Shown one piece after another: positions 8,649 to 17,268 of a stretch of DNA of 64,000 nucleotides (positions within the stretch are counted from its first letter, which is position 1; each line of letters begins with the position of its first letter). Made by a program: the position numbers and the translations under genes. Below the pieces are notes generated by a model. The model worked only from the letters and a program-made list of their open reading frames with translations, was not told the origin of the DNA and did no database searches. The DNA is from Bacteroidetes bacterium GWF2_33_16 (GTDB lineage: Bacteria > Bacteroidota > Bacteroidia > Bacteroidales > UBA12077), in assembly GCA_001768565.1 (NCBI GenBank), contig MEOE01000031.1:1-64000 (forward strand), given 5' to 3'.

Positions 8649-9353
8649 TTATTTGGTATAGTAATCCTGAATTACATTGTCAATGGCTTTATGCAAGAGG
8701 AAAAAGAAATTATCCAGTGGATTTTCCTGATCATCCAGAAGTTCAATATCTTTATTATCGAATCCTGTTAAAAGATATTCATTTATTTCTAATGGTTTAA
8801 TAGAAGTTGCCTCTCCAAACCAACGATCAACAGGTATTACACCATCTTTATTGTAAACTGTAATATCAATAATAATTTTTGGAACAATTGCTTTGTAATT
8901 CAAATCGGTGAATTGATCAGGGTTTAATTCGCTATACTTTTTTGTATACGATTCAATTGTTACCTGTACTTTAAAATAAAAAGGCGAATTTCCTTTTCTT
9001 ATGGCATTTTGAATGTTTGTTTGTGGATATCCGTAATTGTCATATTTAACTTTAGTCAGGAATGCGTTAATAGGCAAAATGTCAATTTTTAAATCTTTTT
9101 TAAGCTCATCGGTAATAGTATAAAACGTATTATGAATGAAAATTGCTTTTATTTTATCGCTTTCAGGAGTATTATAAACTTTAATTGCCTTTATATAAGA
9201 CTCTAAATCTGATAATTCATCTGTAATTTCGTTCGAAATAGAAATATCATAACTTATTAGTGAAAATTGTTTATTCGCAATTTTTTGGGAAAAAGAGGTG
9301 TTGAAATTACTAAGTAGTAGAAATAGTACTATTATTAAATATCTGAAATTCAT
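8649..9353 (-). CDS. Secreted protein of unknown function, operon partner of anmK
   Basis: A 234-residue protein with a signal peptide (residues 1 to about 22, ending TSFSQ). The rest is mixed alpha/beta with no motif I recognise; it lacks extra cysteines. The segment FYTITDELKKDL and the C-terminal FFFLLHKAIDNVIQDYYTK suggest a folded periplasmic domain. It lies immediately upstream of anmK on the same strand with a 3-base gap, so a link to cell-wall turnover is possible but is only inferred from position. Confidence 0.7.
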   Translation of the reverse strand: MNFRYLIIVLFLLLSNFNTSFSQKIANKQFSLISYDISISNEITDELSDLESYIKAIKVYNTPESDKIKAIFIHNTFYTITDELKKDLKIDILPINAFLTKVKYDNYGYPQTNIQNAIRKGNSPFYFKVQVTIESYTKKYSELNPDQFTDLNYKAIVPKIIIDITVYNKDGVIPVDRWFGEATSIKPLEINEYLLTGFDNKDIELLDDQENPLDNFFFLLHKAIDNVIQDYYTK

Positions 9354-9570
9354 AAATTATAGTTTTTAGTTTAAGGAATAATTGCAATAATCATTCCTAG
9401 AATTACAAATTTAAAAAATCTAGGTATATAACTCATCATTTTATATTTATATAAGATAAGAATAAAATTTATTAAAGCTTAACAGCAAGGAATTTAATTA
9501 CTTAGTAAAAAAAATTATTTAATCTAAAATAATTTTTATTGAAATGTTTTTCTGATAATTAAATTATTAG

Positions 9571-9578
9571 TAAATTTG
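9571..9578 (+). promoter_or_regulatory. -7 promoter box of the exporter operon
   Basis: TAAATTTG matches the Bacteroidota -7 consensus TAnnTTTG exactly. It lies about 50 bases before the tetR ATG and abuts the inverted repeats at 9579-9604, so a repressor bound there would block transcription start. Confidence 0.6.
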
Positions 9579-9604
9579 ACCAAATGGTTAAACCAAATAG
9601 TTTA
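9579..9604 (+). promoter_or_regulatory. Tandem inverted repeats, probable TetR operator
   Basis: Two adjacent dyads: ACCAAATGGT (9579-9588; arms ACCA and TGGT) and TAAACCAAATAGTTTA (9589-9604; arms TAAAC and GTTTA). They share the core ACCAAATrGT and sit between the -7 box and the tetR start, the expected place for autorepression by the TetR family protein encoded just downstream. Confidence 0.6.
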
Positions 9605-9628
9605 ATAAGATAGTTAATATTGAATACC

Positions 9629-10258
9629 ATGATAGAAGAAGCAAAAGATACTGAAACTAAAATCCTTGATGCAGCAAAAGAAGTTTTTCAACATAAAGGA
9701 TTAACAGGAGCAAGGATGCAGGAAATTGCCGATAAAGCAGGAATAAATAAAGCTTTATTACATTATTATTATCGTACAAAAGATAAACTCTTTGAAAAAG
9801 TATTTGAACTTGCATTTTCAGTCTTTATTCCTAAAATACGCGATATAGTATTGTCTACAGATAAATCCGTTTTCGAGAAAATAGAATTCTTTGTTGATAA
9901 TTATATTAGTCTACTGCATAAGCATCCGTATATTCCTGGGTTTGTAATAAACGAATTAAACAGAAATCCACAGATTTTAGTAGGTGTTTTCGAGAAGAAT
10001 ATACAGTTTAAAGAAATGAATTTATTCGAAAAGTTCGAAATACAATTAAAAGATGAAGCAAATAAAGGAATAATACGACCTATTGATGCAAGAAACCTAA
10101 TGACAAATGTTGTTGGATTATGTATTTTTCCTATAGTAGCCAGACCAATAATTCAGGGTATAATGTTTAATAATGAGAAAAAGGAATACGATGAATTTTT
10201 ATCACAACGAAAAAAGTTTGTAACTGAATTTATTATCAATGCAATAAAAGTTAATTAA
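9629..10258 (+). CDS. TetR/AcrR family transcriptional regulator of the exporter operon
   Basis: A 209-residue one-domain repressor with an N-terminal helix-turn-helix (about residues 8-55: TKILDAAKEVFQHKGLTGARMQEIADKAGINKALLHYYYRTKDKLFEKVF) spelled by the standard TetR pattern, and a helical ligand-binding C-terminal half. The ATG at 9629 is preferred to an in-frame TTG at 9620. It is the first gene of the operon with tolC (2-base gap), the HlyD-like adaptor, ABC ATPases and permeases. E. coli YbiH (CecR) has the same relation to YbhGFSR. It probably represses its own operon by binding the repeats at 9579-9604 and is released by a toxic compound that the pump removes. Confidence 0.88.
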   Translation: MIEEAKDTETKILDAAKEVFQHKGLTGARMQEIADKAGINKALLHYYYRTKDKLFEKVFELAFSVFIPKIRDIVLSTDKSVFEKIEFFVDNYISLLHKHPYIPGFVINELNRNPQILVGVFEKNIQFKEMNLFEKFEIQLKDEANKGIIRPIDARNLMTNVVGLCIFPIVARPIIQGIMFNNEKKEYDEFLSQRKKFVTEFIINAIKVN

Positions 10259-10260
10259 AG

Positions 10261-11526
10261 ATGAAAAATATTACAATAGTTTTATTGTTATTGACTCAAA
10301 TTGGTTTTAGTCAAAACAAAGAAATTAGCCTTAAAGAGTGTTATGATCAAATGATGCTGAACTACCCTTTAGTAAATGATTCAGAGATATATAATCAGGT
10401 AAGTGAACTAAAAGTTAAAAACCTAAATACTGAATGGTTACCCAAGCTTGAACTTAAAGCTCAAGCTACATATCAATCGGATGTTGTTGCTTTTGATCTG
10501 AATATACCTATACCTGGAATTGAATTACCCGAAGCTGCAAAGGATCAATATAAAGCTACAATTGATATAAACCAGATGATTTATGACTGGGGGAGAATAA
10601 AAAATGCAAGAAAAATAGAAGAATGGAACCTTAAAATAAATCAACAAAATAATTCTGTTGAGTTAAATAAGCTTAAAGAACAAATCAACAAATTCTATTT
10701 TGCCATACTAATTCTTCAAAAGAATGAGGAATTAATGAATTTAATGCTTAACGATATAGAGCAAAAACAAGTAATGGTTGAATCAGGAGTTAGAAATGGG
10801 GTATTGCTTCCTTCTGATCTGTATATTTTGCAGGCCGAAAAATTAAAATTAAAACAAGATATTAATCAGCTAACCAATCAGCGTATAGCTGCTATACAAA
10901 TATTAGCCGAAATTACAGGAATGGATTTAGGATCAGATGTTAGCTTGATTCTTGGGGATTATCAACTTATAAATAATTTGGAGTTAAAACGTCCTGAACA
11001 CGATTTATTTAGTTATCAAACAGAGCAATTAAATACATCGGTACTCGCTGTTTCGAAACAAAATATGCCTATGGTTTTTGCATTCGGACAAGTAGGTTAC
11101 GGAAAACCCGGATTAAATATGCTAAACAATGAGTTTGATTCATTTTATTATATAGGTATTGGGCTAAGTTGGAAATTCTGGGACTGGAATCAAAACAGAA
11201 GGCAACGCAATATTTTGTCTCTAAACAAAAATCTTGTGCAAAATAAGCTTGAAAGTTTTAATAAACAAGTAAACATTGCACTTTGTAATGAGATAGCCAG
11301 TATTGAAAACTATCAAACAGCATTAATTTCTGATCAAGAGATTATTAACCTTCGCAAAGAAATTACAAAAAGCACTTTCGCTAAATTGGAAAACGGAGTA
11401 ATTACATCAACACAATATATTACAGAATTAAGTGCTGAAACGCAAGCCAAAATAAATTACGAAACCCATAAAATTCAATTGGTTCAATCTAAAGTAAACT
11501 ATTTATACATTATAGGAAAACTATAA
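10261..11526 (+). CDS. TolC family outer-membrane efflux protein
   Basis: A 421-residue outer-membrane channel of the TolC/OEP family that would join the ABC exporter encoded downstream. It has a signal peptide (residues 1-18, ending GFSQ), the family opening EISLKECYDQMMLNYPLVND, two halves of long amphipathic helices (about 100-210 and 320-410) and beta-strand stretches such as YKATIDINQMIYDWG and FYYIGIGLSWKFWDWNQNRRQ, the latter a very typical TolC repeat-2 motif. It starts 2 bases after the tetR stop. Having a dedicated TolC inside the operon differs from the E. coli ybh locus. Confidence 0.9.
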   Translation: MKNITIVLLLLTQIGFSQNKEISLKECYDQMMLNYPLVNDSEIYNQVSELKVKNLNTEWLPKLELKAQATYQSDVVAFDLNIPIPGIELPEAAKDQYKATIDINQMIYDWGRIKNARKIEEWNLKINQQNNSVELNKLKEQINKFYFAILILQKNEELMNLMLNDIEQKQVMVESGVRNGVLLPSDLYILQAEKLKLKQDINQLTNQRIAAIQILAEITGMDLGSDVSLILGDYQLINNLELKRPEHDLFSYQTEQLNTSVLAVSKQNMPMVFAFGQVGYGKPGLNMLNNEFDSFYYIGIGLSWKFWDWNQNRRQRNILSLNKNLVQNKLESFNKQVNIALCNEIASIENYQTALISDQEIINLRKEITKSTFAKLENGVITSTQYITELSAETQAKINYETHKIQLVQSKVNYLYIIGKL

Positions 11527-11685
11527 AAGTGGTGATTAGTGAATTATGAATGGTAAAATGGTTTAAAAGTGAAATGGTTAACAATGAATATAAAAGATGG
11601 AAGTTAGAAGTCCGAAGCTCACAGCTCACAGCTCACAGCTCACAGCTCACAGCTTACATTGATAATTGATAAACGAAAAAAAAAT
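11527..11685 (+). repeat. Heptamer tandem array in the tolC-adaptor spacer
   Basis: From 11600 to 11655 the sequence divides into eight 7-base units: GAAGTTA, GAAGTCC, GAAGCTC, ACAGCTC four times, ACAGCTT. The upstream part (about 11530-11560) shows a weaker 7-base rhythm (GTGATTA, GTGAATT, ATGAATG). The array lies inside an operon and shifts no reading frame. A TTG at 11659 opens a frame into the adaptor gene, but the ATG at 11686 is the better start. Confidence 0.8.
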
Positions 11686-12564
11686 ATGAAAACAAAACTT
11701 TTAGTAATAGTTATTTTTGTGCTAATGGCGGCCTGTTCCAGAAATAATAATGGTTCAGATGCTTATGGCAATTTCGAAGCCAAAGAAATTATAGTAAGCG
11801 CCGAAGCACAAGGCAGGTTAATTCAATTAAATATTGAAGAAGGCGATCTGCTCGAAGAAAATAAACATGTTGGTACTATTGATACTTCAATTCAATACCT
11901 TCAAAAACAGCAATTAATAGCTCAAAAACAGGCAGTGTCATCAAAAATAACAAATGTAAATGCTCAGGTTGCTGTGCAGGAAGAACAGAAACAAAACCTG
12001 CTTAACGAAAAGACCAGAATTGAAAAATTGTATGCCGATAAAGCGGCTACTCAGCAACAATTTGATGATATAAACAGTAAATATGATATTTTGGTAAAAC
12101 AAATAGCAGCCACAAAAACTCAGATTAGCTCTATAGTTCAGGAGCTTAATGTTGTTGATAAACAAATAGATTTGTTAAATGAGCAATCGAAAAAAGCAAT
12201 GATTGAAAATCCTATTAAAGGAACCGTGCTTGAGAAATATATTGAGGCTGGAGAAATTGCAGTAATGGGAAAAGCGCTGTATAAGATTGCCCGGCTGGAT
12301 GAAATAGACTTGCGGGTTTATGTAAGTGGTGCTCAGCTACCCAATATAAAAATAGGACAAACAGTAAAGGTTTTTGCCGATAAAGACAAAGATTCAAACC
12401 AAGAATACCAGGGTGTAATTTCGTGGATTTCTGATCAGGCTGAGTTTACTCCAAAAATAATTCAGACAAAAGAAGAAAGAGTAAATATGGTGTATGCAGT
12501 TAAGGTAAGAGTTAAAAATAATGGACATTTTAAAATTGGAATGCCCGGGGAAGTTAAGTTTTAG
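11686..12564 (+). CDS. HlyD/YbhG-like membrane-fusion lipoprotein of the ABC exporter
   Basis: Periplasmic adaptor linking inner-membrane ABC-2 permeases to TolC. With the ATG at 11686 the protein is 292 residues and has a lipobox LMAAC with Cys17 as the lipid site. It contains the half-lipoyl motif AEAQGRLIQLNIEEGDLLEENKHVGTID (about 38-65), a coiled-coil hairpin (about 70-165, rich in Gln, Lys and Glu), the second half-lipoyl motif IENPIKGTVLEKYIEAGEIAVMGKALYKIA and a C-terminal beta-barrel. The layout matches E. coli YbhG. The small size fits an ABC-type rather than an RND-type partner. Confidence 0.9.
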   Translation: MKTKLLVIVIFVLMAACSRNNNGSDAYGNFEAKEIIVSAEAQGRLIQLNIEEGDLLEENKHVGTIDTSIQYLQKQQLIAQKQAVSSKITNVNAQVAVQEEQKQNLLNEKTRIEKLYADKAATQQQFDDINSKYDILVKQIAATKTQISSIVQELNVVDKQIDLLNEQSKKAMIENPIKGTVLEKYIEAGEIAVMGKALYKIARLDEIDLRVYVSGAQLPNIKIGQTVKVFADKDKDSNQEYQGVISWISDQAEFTPKIIQTKEERVNMVYAVKVRVKNNGHFKIGMPGEVKF

Positions 12565-12605
12565 GCAAACCAACAAAAATGTTTTTGCACGATAATTAGT
12601 AGCAA

Positions 12606-13520
12606 ATGGATAATGAATATATAATTGAGGTCAAAGATTTAAAAAAATCTTATGATAAGGTCGAAGCAGTGAAAGGTGTGAATTTCTCTGTTTCCAAGGG
12701 CGAATTGTTTGGACTTATTGGTCCTGACGGAGCAGGTAAAACCAGTATATTTCGCATTTTAACCACTTTACTTTATCCATCTTCAGGCGAGGCAACTATT
12801 TTTGGCTACAATGTTGTTGCTGATTATAAAAAAATAAGGAATAACATCGGGTATATGCCTCAGCGATTTTCTCTTTATCAGGATTTGTCAGTTATCGAAA
12901 ATCTGGAGTTTTTTGCACAGGTATTTGGAACAACAGTTGAACAGAATTACGATTTAATAAAAGATATTTATTCGCAGATAGAACCCTTTAAAAACAGACT
13001 CGCTGGTAAATTATCGGGCGGAATGAAACAGAAACTGGCACTTTCTTGTGCTTTAATTCATAGTCCGGATGTGTTAATTTTAGACGAACCAACTACGGGC
13101 GTTGACGCTGTTTCGCGAAAAGAGTTTTGGGAAATGCTTATCCGGCTTAAGCAAAAAGGAATAACAATTTTGGTTTCAACCCCATATATGGACGAAGCAA
13201 ATCTCTGTGATCGTGTAGGTTTAATTCAGGATGGGAAGATAATGACCATTAATACACCTCATCACATTACTGCCCAATTTGGCAGAAAACTCTGGGAAGT
13301 AAAATCGGATAATATCTATCGATTAATTACTGATTTAAAGCAAATAGATTTTGTTGATACTGTGTATCCCTTTGGAGAGTTCTTGCATATTACATCAAAA
13401 ACAAATGAGATTGATGATAATAAGCTAAAAGCATTATTGCAGCCAAATCACACAAGTATAAAACTAAATCAAATTAATGCTAATATAGAAGATTGTTTTA
13501 TGGAGCTAATGAACAAATAA
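12606..13520 (+). CDS. ABC transporter ATP-binding protein (YbhF N-half-like)
   Basis: Cytoplasmic ATPase of an ABC-2 type drug or toxin exporter. Walker A is GPDGAGKT at residues 39-46 (Asp in place of the common Asn, as in YbhF-type proteins). The Q-loop (GYMPQRFSLYQDLSV), signature LSGGMKQKL, Walker B VLILDEPTTGVD and switch region STPYMDEA follow in order; the switch has Pro where His is usual. The last 80 residues are an extra regulatory domain. Together with the second ATPase gene it corresponds to the two fused halves of E. coli YbhF, here encoded by separate genes with a membrane protein gene between them. Confidence 0.9.
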   Translation: MDNEYIIEVKDLKKSYDKVEAVKGVNFSVSKGELFGLIGPDGAGKTSIFRILTTLLYPSSGEATIFGYNVVADYKKIRNNIGYMPQRFSLYQDLSVIENLEFFAQVFGTTVEQNYDLIKDIYSQIEPFKNRLAGKLSGGMKQKLALSCALIHSPDVLILDEPTTGVDAVSRKEFWEMLIRLKQKGITILVSTPYMDEANLCDRVGLIQDGKIMTINTPHHITAQFGRKLWEVKSDNIYRLITDLKQIDFVDTVYPFGEFLHITSKTNEIDDNKLKALLQPNHTSIKLNQINANIEDCFMELMNK

Positions 13521-13531
13521 AATTTAATATT

Positions 13532-14098
13532 ATGATACAAGGTTTTTTGATAATTATATTTTTTATAGTATTTATAGTTTTTTTAGGTGTTATTGGAGTA
13601 AGAAATGCTAAAAATAATGAAGATTCGTTAGGTAAAACACCCATTAATAAATTTCTATTTATTCTGGCTAAATTTACATTTCTGGTACCTTGGATAATTT
13701 CTCTTTTTGGTGCTGTAAAACCTGAATTTCTGCCCGATTATTATAGTAATGAGTTGGCTTGGGTTGGTGTTTTACTAATAACATTCGGTTTTATTATTGT
13801 TATTGCCGGATATGTTCAATTAGGAAAATATACCCGCTTCGGACTTCCAACAAAAGAATCAAAACTGATTACTACAGGAATCTTTAAATACTCCAGAAAT
13901 CCTATGTATTTAGGATTGTTCTTAATGATAATTGGAATATTCTTTTATTTCCCTCATTGGATTTTGGCTGTATGTGTTATTATTTCAATAGTTCTTCATC
14001 ATCAGATTACATTAGCCGAAGAAAAATTTATGGAACATGCTTTTGGAAAAGAATGGGATGATTTTAAAAAGGTTTCTAAAAGATATTTGTTATGGTAA
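13532..14098 (+). CDS. Isoprenylcysteine carboxyl methyltransferase-like membrane protein
   Basis: A 188-residue integral membrane protein with about five hydrophobic segments. The C-terminal half has the ICMT/PEMT hallmark: LITTGIFKYSRNPMYLGL (GxxxxxRNPxYLG) followed by EEKFMEHAFGKEWDDFKKVSKRYLLW, the S-adenosylmethionine-binding region of the family. I start it at the ATG at 13532, 11 bases after the first ATPase; an in-frame ATG at 13493 would overlap that gene. The stop codon overlaps the start of the second ATPase gene (14092). Bacterial members methylate unknown membrane substrates. Its place inside the exporter operon suggests cotranslation and a linked role, which is inference. Confidence 0.82.
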   Translation: MIQGFLIIIFFIVFIVFLGVIGVRNAKNNEDSLGKTPINKFLFILAKFTFLVPWIISLFGAVKPEFLPDYYSNELAWVGVLLITFGFIIVIAGYVQLGKYTRFGLPTKESKLITTGIFKYSRNPMYLGLFLMIIGIFFYFPHWILAVCVIISIVLHHQITLAEEKFMEHAFGKEWDDFKKVSKRYLLW

Positions 14099-14820
14099 AT
14101 CATAAAAATATAATTGAAGTAAAAAACCTTGTAAAAAAGTATGGAAGTTTCGTTGCTAACGATAATCTTACTTTTGAGGTTAAGGAAAGTGAGATATTCG
14201 GATTTCTAGGTGCTAATGGAGCGGGAAAAACAACTACACTTAAAATACTTTCGGGTCTGTCTTATCCTACGTTTGGTGATGTAAATATTGCAGGATTTGA
14301 TGTGTATCGCGAACGCGAGAAAGTGAAAAGGAATATTGGATATATGAGCCAGAAATTTTCTTTGTATGAAGATCTAACTGTTAAGGAAAATATCAGGTTT
14401 TATGGAGGAATATATGGTTTATCAGGTAGATACATTAAAGAAAAGACCGAAGATTTACTTAAACGTCTCAAGATGGAGGATATAAAGGATAAGCTAATTA
14501 ACTCTCTTCCATTAGGATGGAAACAAAAAATAGCTTTTTCGGTAGCTATCTTTCATAATCCCAAAATTGTTTTTCTTGATGAGCCTACAGGTGGTGTTGA
14601 TCCTATTACGCGTCGCGATTTTTGGGAGATGATTTACGAAGCATCAAATACAGGGATAACAGTATTTGTTACAACACACTACATGGACGAAGCAGAATAT
14701 TGTGATCGTGTATGTATTATGGATCAAGGTAGGATAGAAGCAATAAATACCCCATCATTACTCAAGAAACAGTATAATGCAAAAAATATGGACGAAGTGT
14801 TTATTAAAATAGCAAGATAA
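14092..14820 (+). CDS. ABC transporter ATP-binding protein (YbhF C-half-like)
   Basis: Second ATPase of the exporter, 242 residues. Walker A GANGAGKTT (about residues 40-48), Q-loop GYMSQKFSLYEDLTV, Walker B IVFLDEPTGGVDP and switch TTHYMDEAEYCD are all intact. The signature is LPLGWKQKIAF instead of LSGGQ; this degenerate form also occurs in the second half of YbhF-like ATPases. It overlaps the preceding methyltransferase-like gene by 7 bases, which suggests translational coupling. Walker motifs are complete, so the asymmetry of the pair lies in the signature and in the switch of the partner. Confidence 0.9.
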   Translation: MVNHKNIIEVKNLVKKYGSFVANDNLTFEVKESEIFGFLGANGAGKTTTLKILSGLSYPTFGDVNIAGFDVYREREKVKRNIGYMSQKFSLYEDLTVKENIRFYGGIYGLSGRYIKEKTEDLLKRLKMEDIKDKLINSLPLGWKQKIAFSVAIFHNPKIVFLDEPTGGVDPITRRDFWEMIYEASNTGITVFVTTHYMDEAEYCDRVCIMDQGRIEAINTPSLLKKQYNAKNMDEVFIKIAR

Positions 14821-14823
14821 CTT

Positions 14824-14880
14824 ATGGTTCCAGGTTACAAGTTACTGGGTTACCAGCAACAAGATACCTTTAACCAGCAA
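14824..14880 (+). repeat. Degenerate heptamer array between ATPase and permease genes
   Basis: The spacer can be cut into consecutive 7-base units GGTTCCA, GGTTACA, AGTTACT, GGGTTAC, CAGCAAC, AAGATAC, CTTTAAC, CAGCAAC starting at about 14825. The units are diverged from each other but the 7-base phase is kept and CAGCAAC occurs twice in phase. Compare the arrays at 11600, 39352 and 49533. Confidence 0.55.
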
Positions 14881-14891
14881 CAATTTTTAAT

Positions 14892-15998
14892 ATGAAACGT
14901 TTTCTGGGATTTGTAAAAAAAGAGTTTAATCATATATTTAGGGATTATCGAACCATGTTGATTCTTTTTGGTATGCCAATAGCCCAAATACTTATTTTTG
15001 GGTATGTAGTTTCTAACGAAATTAAAGATATCAGAATTGCTATCTATGATAAATCAAAGGATAATGTAACTCAGGAAATTACAAACAAATTACTCGCATC
15101 AGACTTTTTTATCCTCGATAGAAATATTATAAATGATAGCCAGATTGAAGAAGCTTTTAAATCTGGAAATATCAGAGAAGTAATTATTTTCGAACCTCAT
15201 TTTGCAGAAAAGCTTGAACGAGAAGGGAAGGCTGGTATTCAGATTTTGGCAGATGCTTCCGATGCTAATACAGCAAATATTGTAAGTAACTATACCTCAG
15301 CAATTGTTAAAACATATATGCGAAATGAACTTATGAAGGGTAGTTTTCCGTACGAAATTGAAACAAAAATCCAGATTTTATATAACAAAGAGATGAAAGG
15401 TGTTTATATGTTTGTGCCGGGTACAATGGCTCTAATATTAATGCTTGTATCTGCAATGATGACATCCATCTCCATTGCACGTGAAAAAGAAATGGGTACA
15501 ATGGAAGTATTGCTTGTTTCACCATTACGCCCTTTGCATATTGTGCTTGGAAAGGTTATTCCATATATAGGATTAGCATTTGTAAATGCATTAGTAATTA
15601 TTGCCCTTAGCTATTTTGTTTTTGGAATGCCAATACATGGAAGCCTTACTTTCTTGTTAATCGAAACATTGTTATTTATATTAATGGCATTATCACTGGG
15701 GATTTTGATTTCTACAGCAAGCAATAACCAGATGGTAGCTATGTTTATTTCAATGTTTGCTCTTATGTTACCTACAATGTTGTTGTCAGGTTTTATTTTC
15801 CCAATCGAGAATATGCCTAAAGTTTTACAATGGTTAAGTGCCATTATGCCAGCGAAATACTTTATAATAATCGTTAAAAATATAATGATTAAGGGCTCAG
15901 GAATAGCTGTTGTATGGAAAGAAACACTTTATTTAATCGGATTAACAATTTTATTTCTTGCAATAAGTGTAAAAAAGTTTAAAGTGAGATTGGAATAA
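14892..15998 (+). CDS. ABC-2 type permease (YbhS-like)
   Basis: Inner-membrane exporter subunit of 368 residues. It starts with the cytoplasmic family motif FLGFVKKEFNHIFRDYRTMLILFGMPIAQ, has a first membrane helix at about 20-40, a large periplasmic domain (about 45-165) and five membrane helices from about residue 172 on. The coupling sequence REKEMGTMEVLLVSPLRP following TM2 is the typical ABC-2 motif. It forms the channel with the related permease encoded 56 bases downstream. Substrate unknown; E. coli YbhFSR exports drugs and sodium/lithium. Confidence 0.92.
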   Translation: MKRFLGFVKKEFNHIFRDYRTMLILFGMPIAQILIFGYVVSNEIKDIRIAIYDKSKDNVTQEITNKLLASDFFILDRNIINDSQIEEAFKSGNIREVIIFEPHFAEKLEREGKAGIQILADASDANTANIVSNYTSAIVKTYMRNELMKGSFPYEIETKIQILYNKEMKGVYMFVPGTMALILMLVSAMMTSISIAREKEMGTMEVLLVSPLRPLHIVLGKVIPYIGLAFVNALVIIALSYFVFGMPIHGSLTFLLIETLLFILMALSLGILISTASNNQMVAMFISMFALMLPTMLLSGFIFPIENMPKVLQWLSAIMPAKYFIIIVKNIMIKGSGIAVVWKETLYLIGLTILFLAISVKKFKVRLE

Positions 15999-16054
15999 AA
16001 AGTTAATATAATGATAATTATAAAAATAAAATTGTAAAACGATACATAATAATA

Positions 16055-17173
16055 ATGAAAAAGATCTTATATATACTTCAAAAAGAATTTATTCAGGTAT
16101 TTAGGAACAAAACAATGCTACCAATGATTTTTGGTGTTCCAATTATTCAGCTTGTGGTATTGGTACATGCTGCTACTCTCGAAATGAAATCAATTGATTT
16201 ATATATTGTTGACAAAGATTTATCTTCATTATCGACTAAGCTGGTTAATAAATTTGAAGGATCGCCATTTTATACAATTTCGGGTAGATCTTTTTCAATT
16301 GACCAGGCCAATAAAGAAATCGAAAATAATAAAGCCGATGTTATACTTCATATTCCAAATGGATTTGAGCACAACCTTATTCGCAATAATTCATCGGAGA
16401 TTCAATTATTAATTGATGGAATAAACGGAACTGCTGCAAACCTAATAAATGCATATTCAATATCTGTAATCTCTGATTTTAATAAAAATATAATTGTTGA
16501 TTTAACGCAAATGCCTAAAATGGCCGAAATGGAACCTATTTCAATTCAAACTTCTTTTTGGTATAATCCTGAACTCAATTATAAAACATATATGTTGCCC
16601 GGAATATTGGTTATTTTGGTAACTATTATTAGTCTTTTTATGACAGCAATGAATATTGTTCGCGAAAAAGAAATGGGTACAATTGAACAGATAAACGTTA
16701 CACCTATTAGAAAATATGAATTTATTATTGGGAAATTGGTGCCTTTTATGATTATTGCTTTATTCGAACTTGCTTTTGGATTAACAATTGGAAAAATATT
16801 TTTTCATATTCCAATAGTTGGTAGTGTTGGACTTTTATTTGGATTTACACTAGTTTATTTACTAGTCGTTTTAAGCCTTGGCTTATTTATTTCAACACTT
16901 GCTAGTACTCAACAACAAGTAATGTTTATTTCATTCTTTTTTATGCTGGTATTTATCTTAATGAGCGGAATATTCACTCCAACTGAAAGTATGCCGCTAT
17001 GGGCACAGCGTGTAAATATTATTAATCCGTTTTATTATTATATGCGTGTTATCCGAATGATTTTACTTAAAGGGTCAGAGTTTTGGGATATTTCGCGCGA
17101 GTTTTTTAGTTTATTGATTTATGGAACCATAATGCTTAGTTTAGCAACATGGAGATACAGAAAAGTAGCATAA
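16055..17173 (+). CDS. ABC-2 type permease (YbhR-like)
   Basis: Second permease of the exporter, 372 residues, with the same plan as its neighbour: ILQKEFIQVFRNKTMLPMIFGVPIIQ at the start, one N-terminal membrane helix, a periplasmic domain, then five C-terminal helices. The coupling motif is REKEMGTIEQINVTPIRKYEF. It is the last gene of the operon that begins with tetR; no clear terminator hairpin was seen in the 95 bases that follow. Confidence 0.92.
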   Translation: MKKILYILQKEFIQVFRNKTMLPMIFGVPIIQLVVLVHAATLEMKSIDLYIVDKDLSSLSTKLVNKFEGSPFYTISGRSFSIDQANKEIENNKADVILHIPNGFEHNLIRNNSSEIQLLIDGINGTAANLINAYSISVISDFNKNIIVDLTQMPKMAEMEPISIQTSFWYNPELNYKTYMLPGILVILVTIISLFMTAMNIVREKEMGTIEQINVTPIRKYEFIIGKLVPFMIIALFELAFGLTIGKIFFHIPIVGSVGLLFGFTLVYLLVVLSLGLFISTLASTQQQVMFISFFFMLVFILMSGIFTPTESMPLWAQRVNIINPFYYYMRVIRMILLKGSEFWDISREFFSLLIYGTIMLSLATWRYRKVA

Positions 17174-17268
17174 AATATGATTTTTTTTTAATACTTATTC
17201 CTTTAATGTATAATATCGTATCAATTAATTGACTTTTGGATGATTCATATATTAAATTAGTGTAAAAA

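Noticed and set aside
9620..9628. TTG at 9620 as the start of the TetR gene
   Set aside because: An in-frame ATG at 9629 follows within 9 bases and gives the expected TetR N-terminus.
11659..11685. TTG at 11659 as the adaptor start
   Set aside because: It would place nine charged residues before a clear lipoprotein signal that begins at the ATG at 11686.
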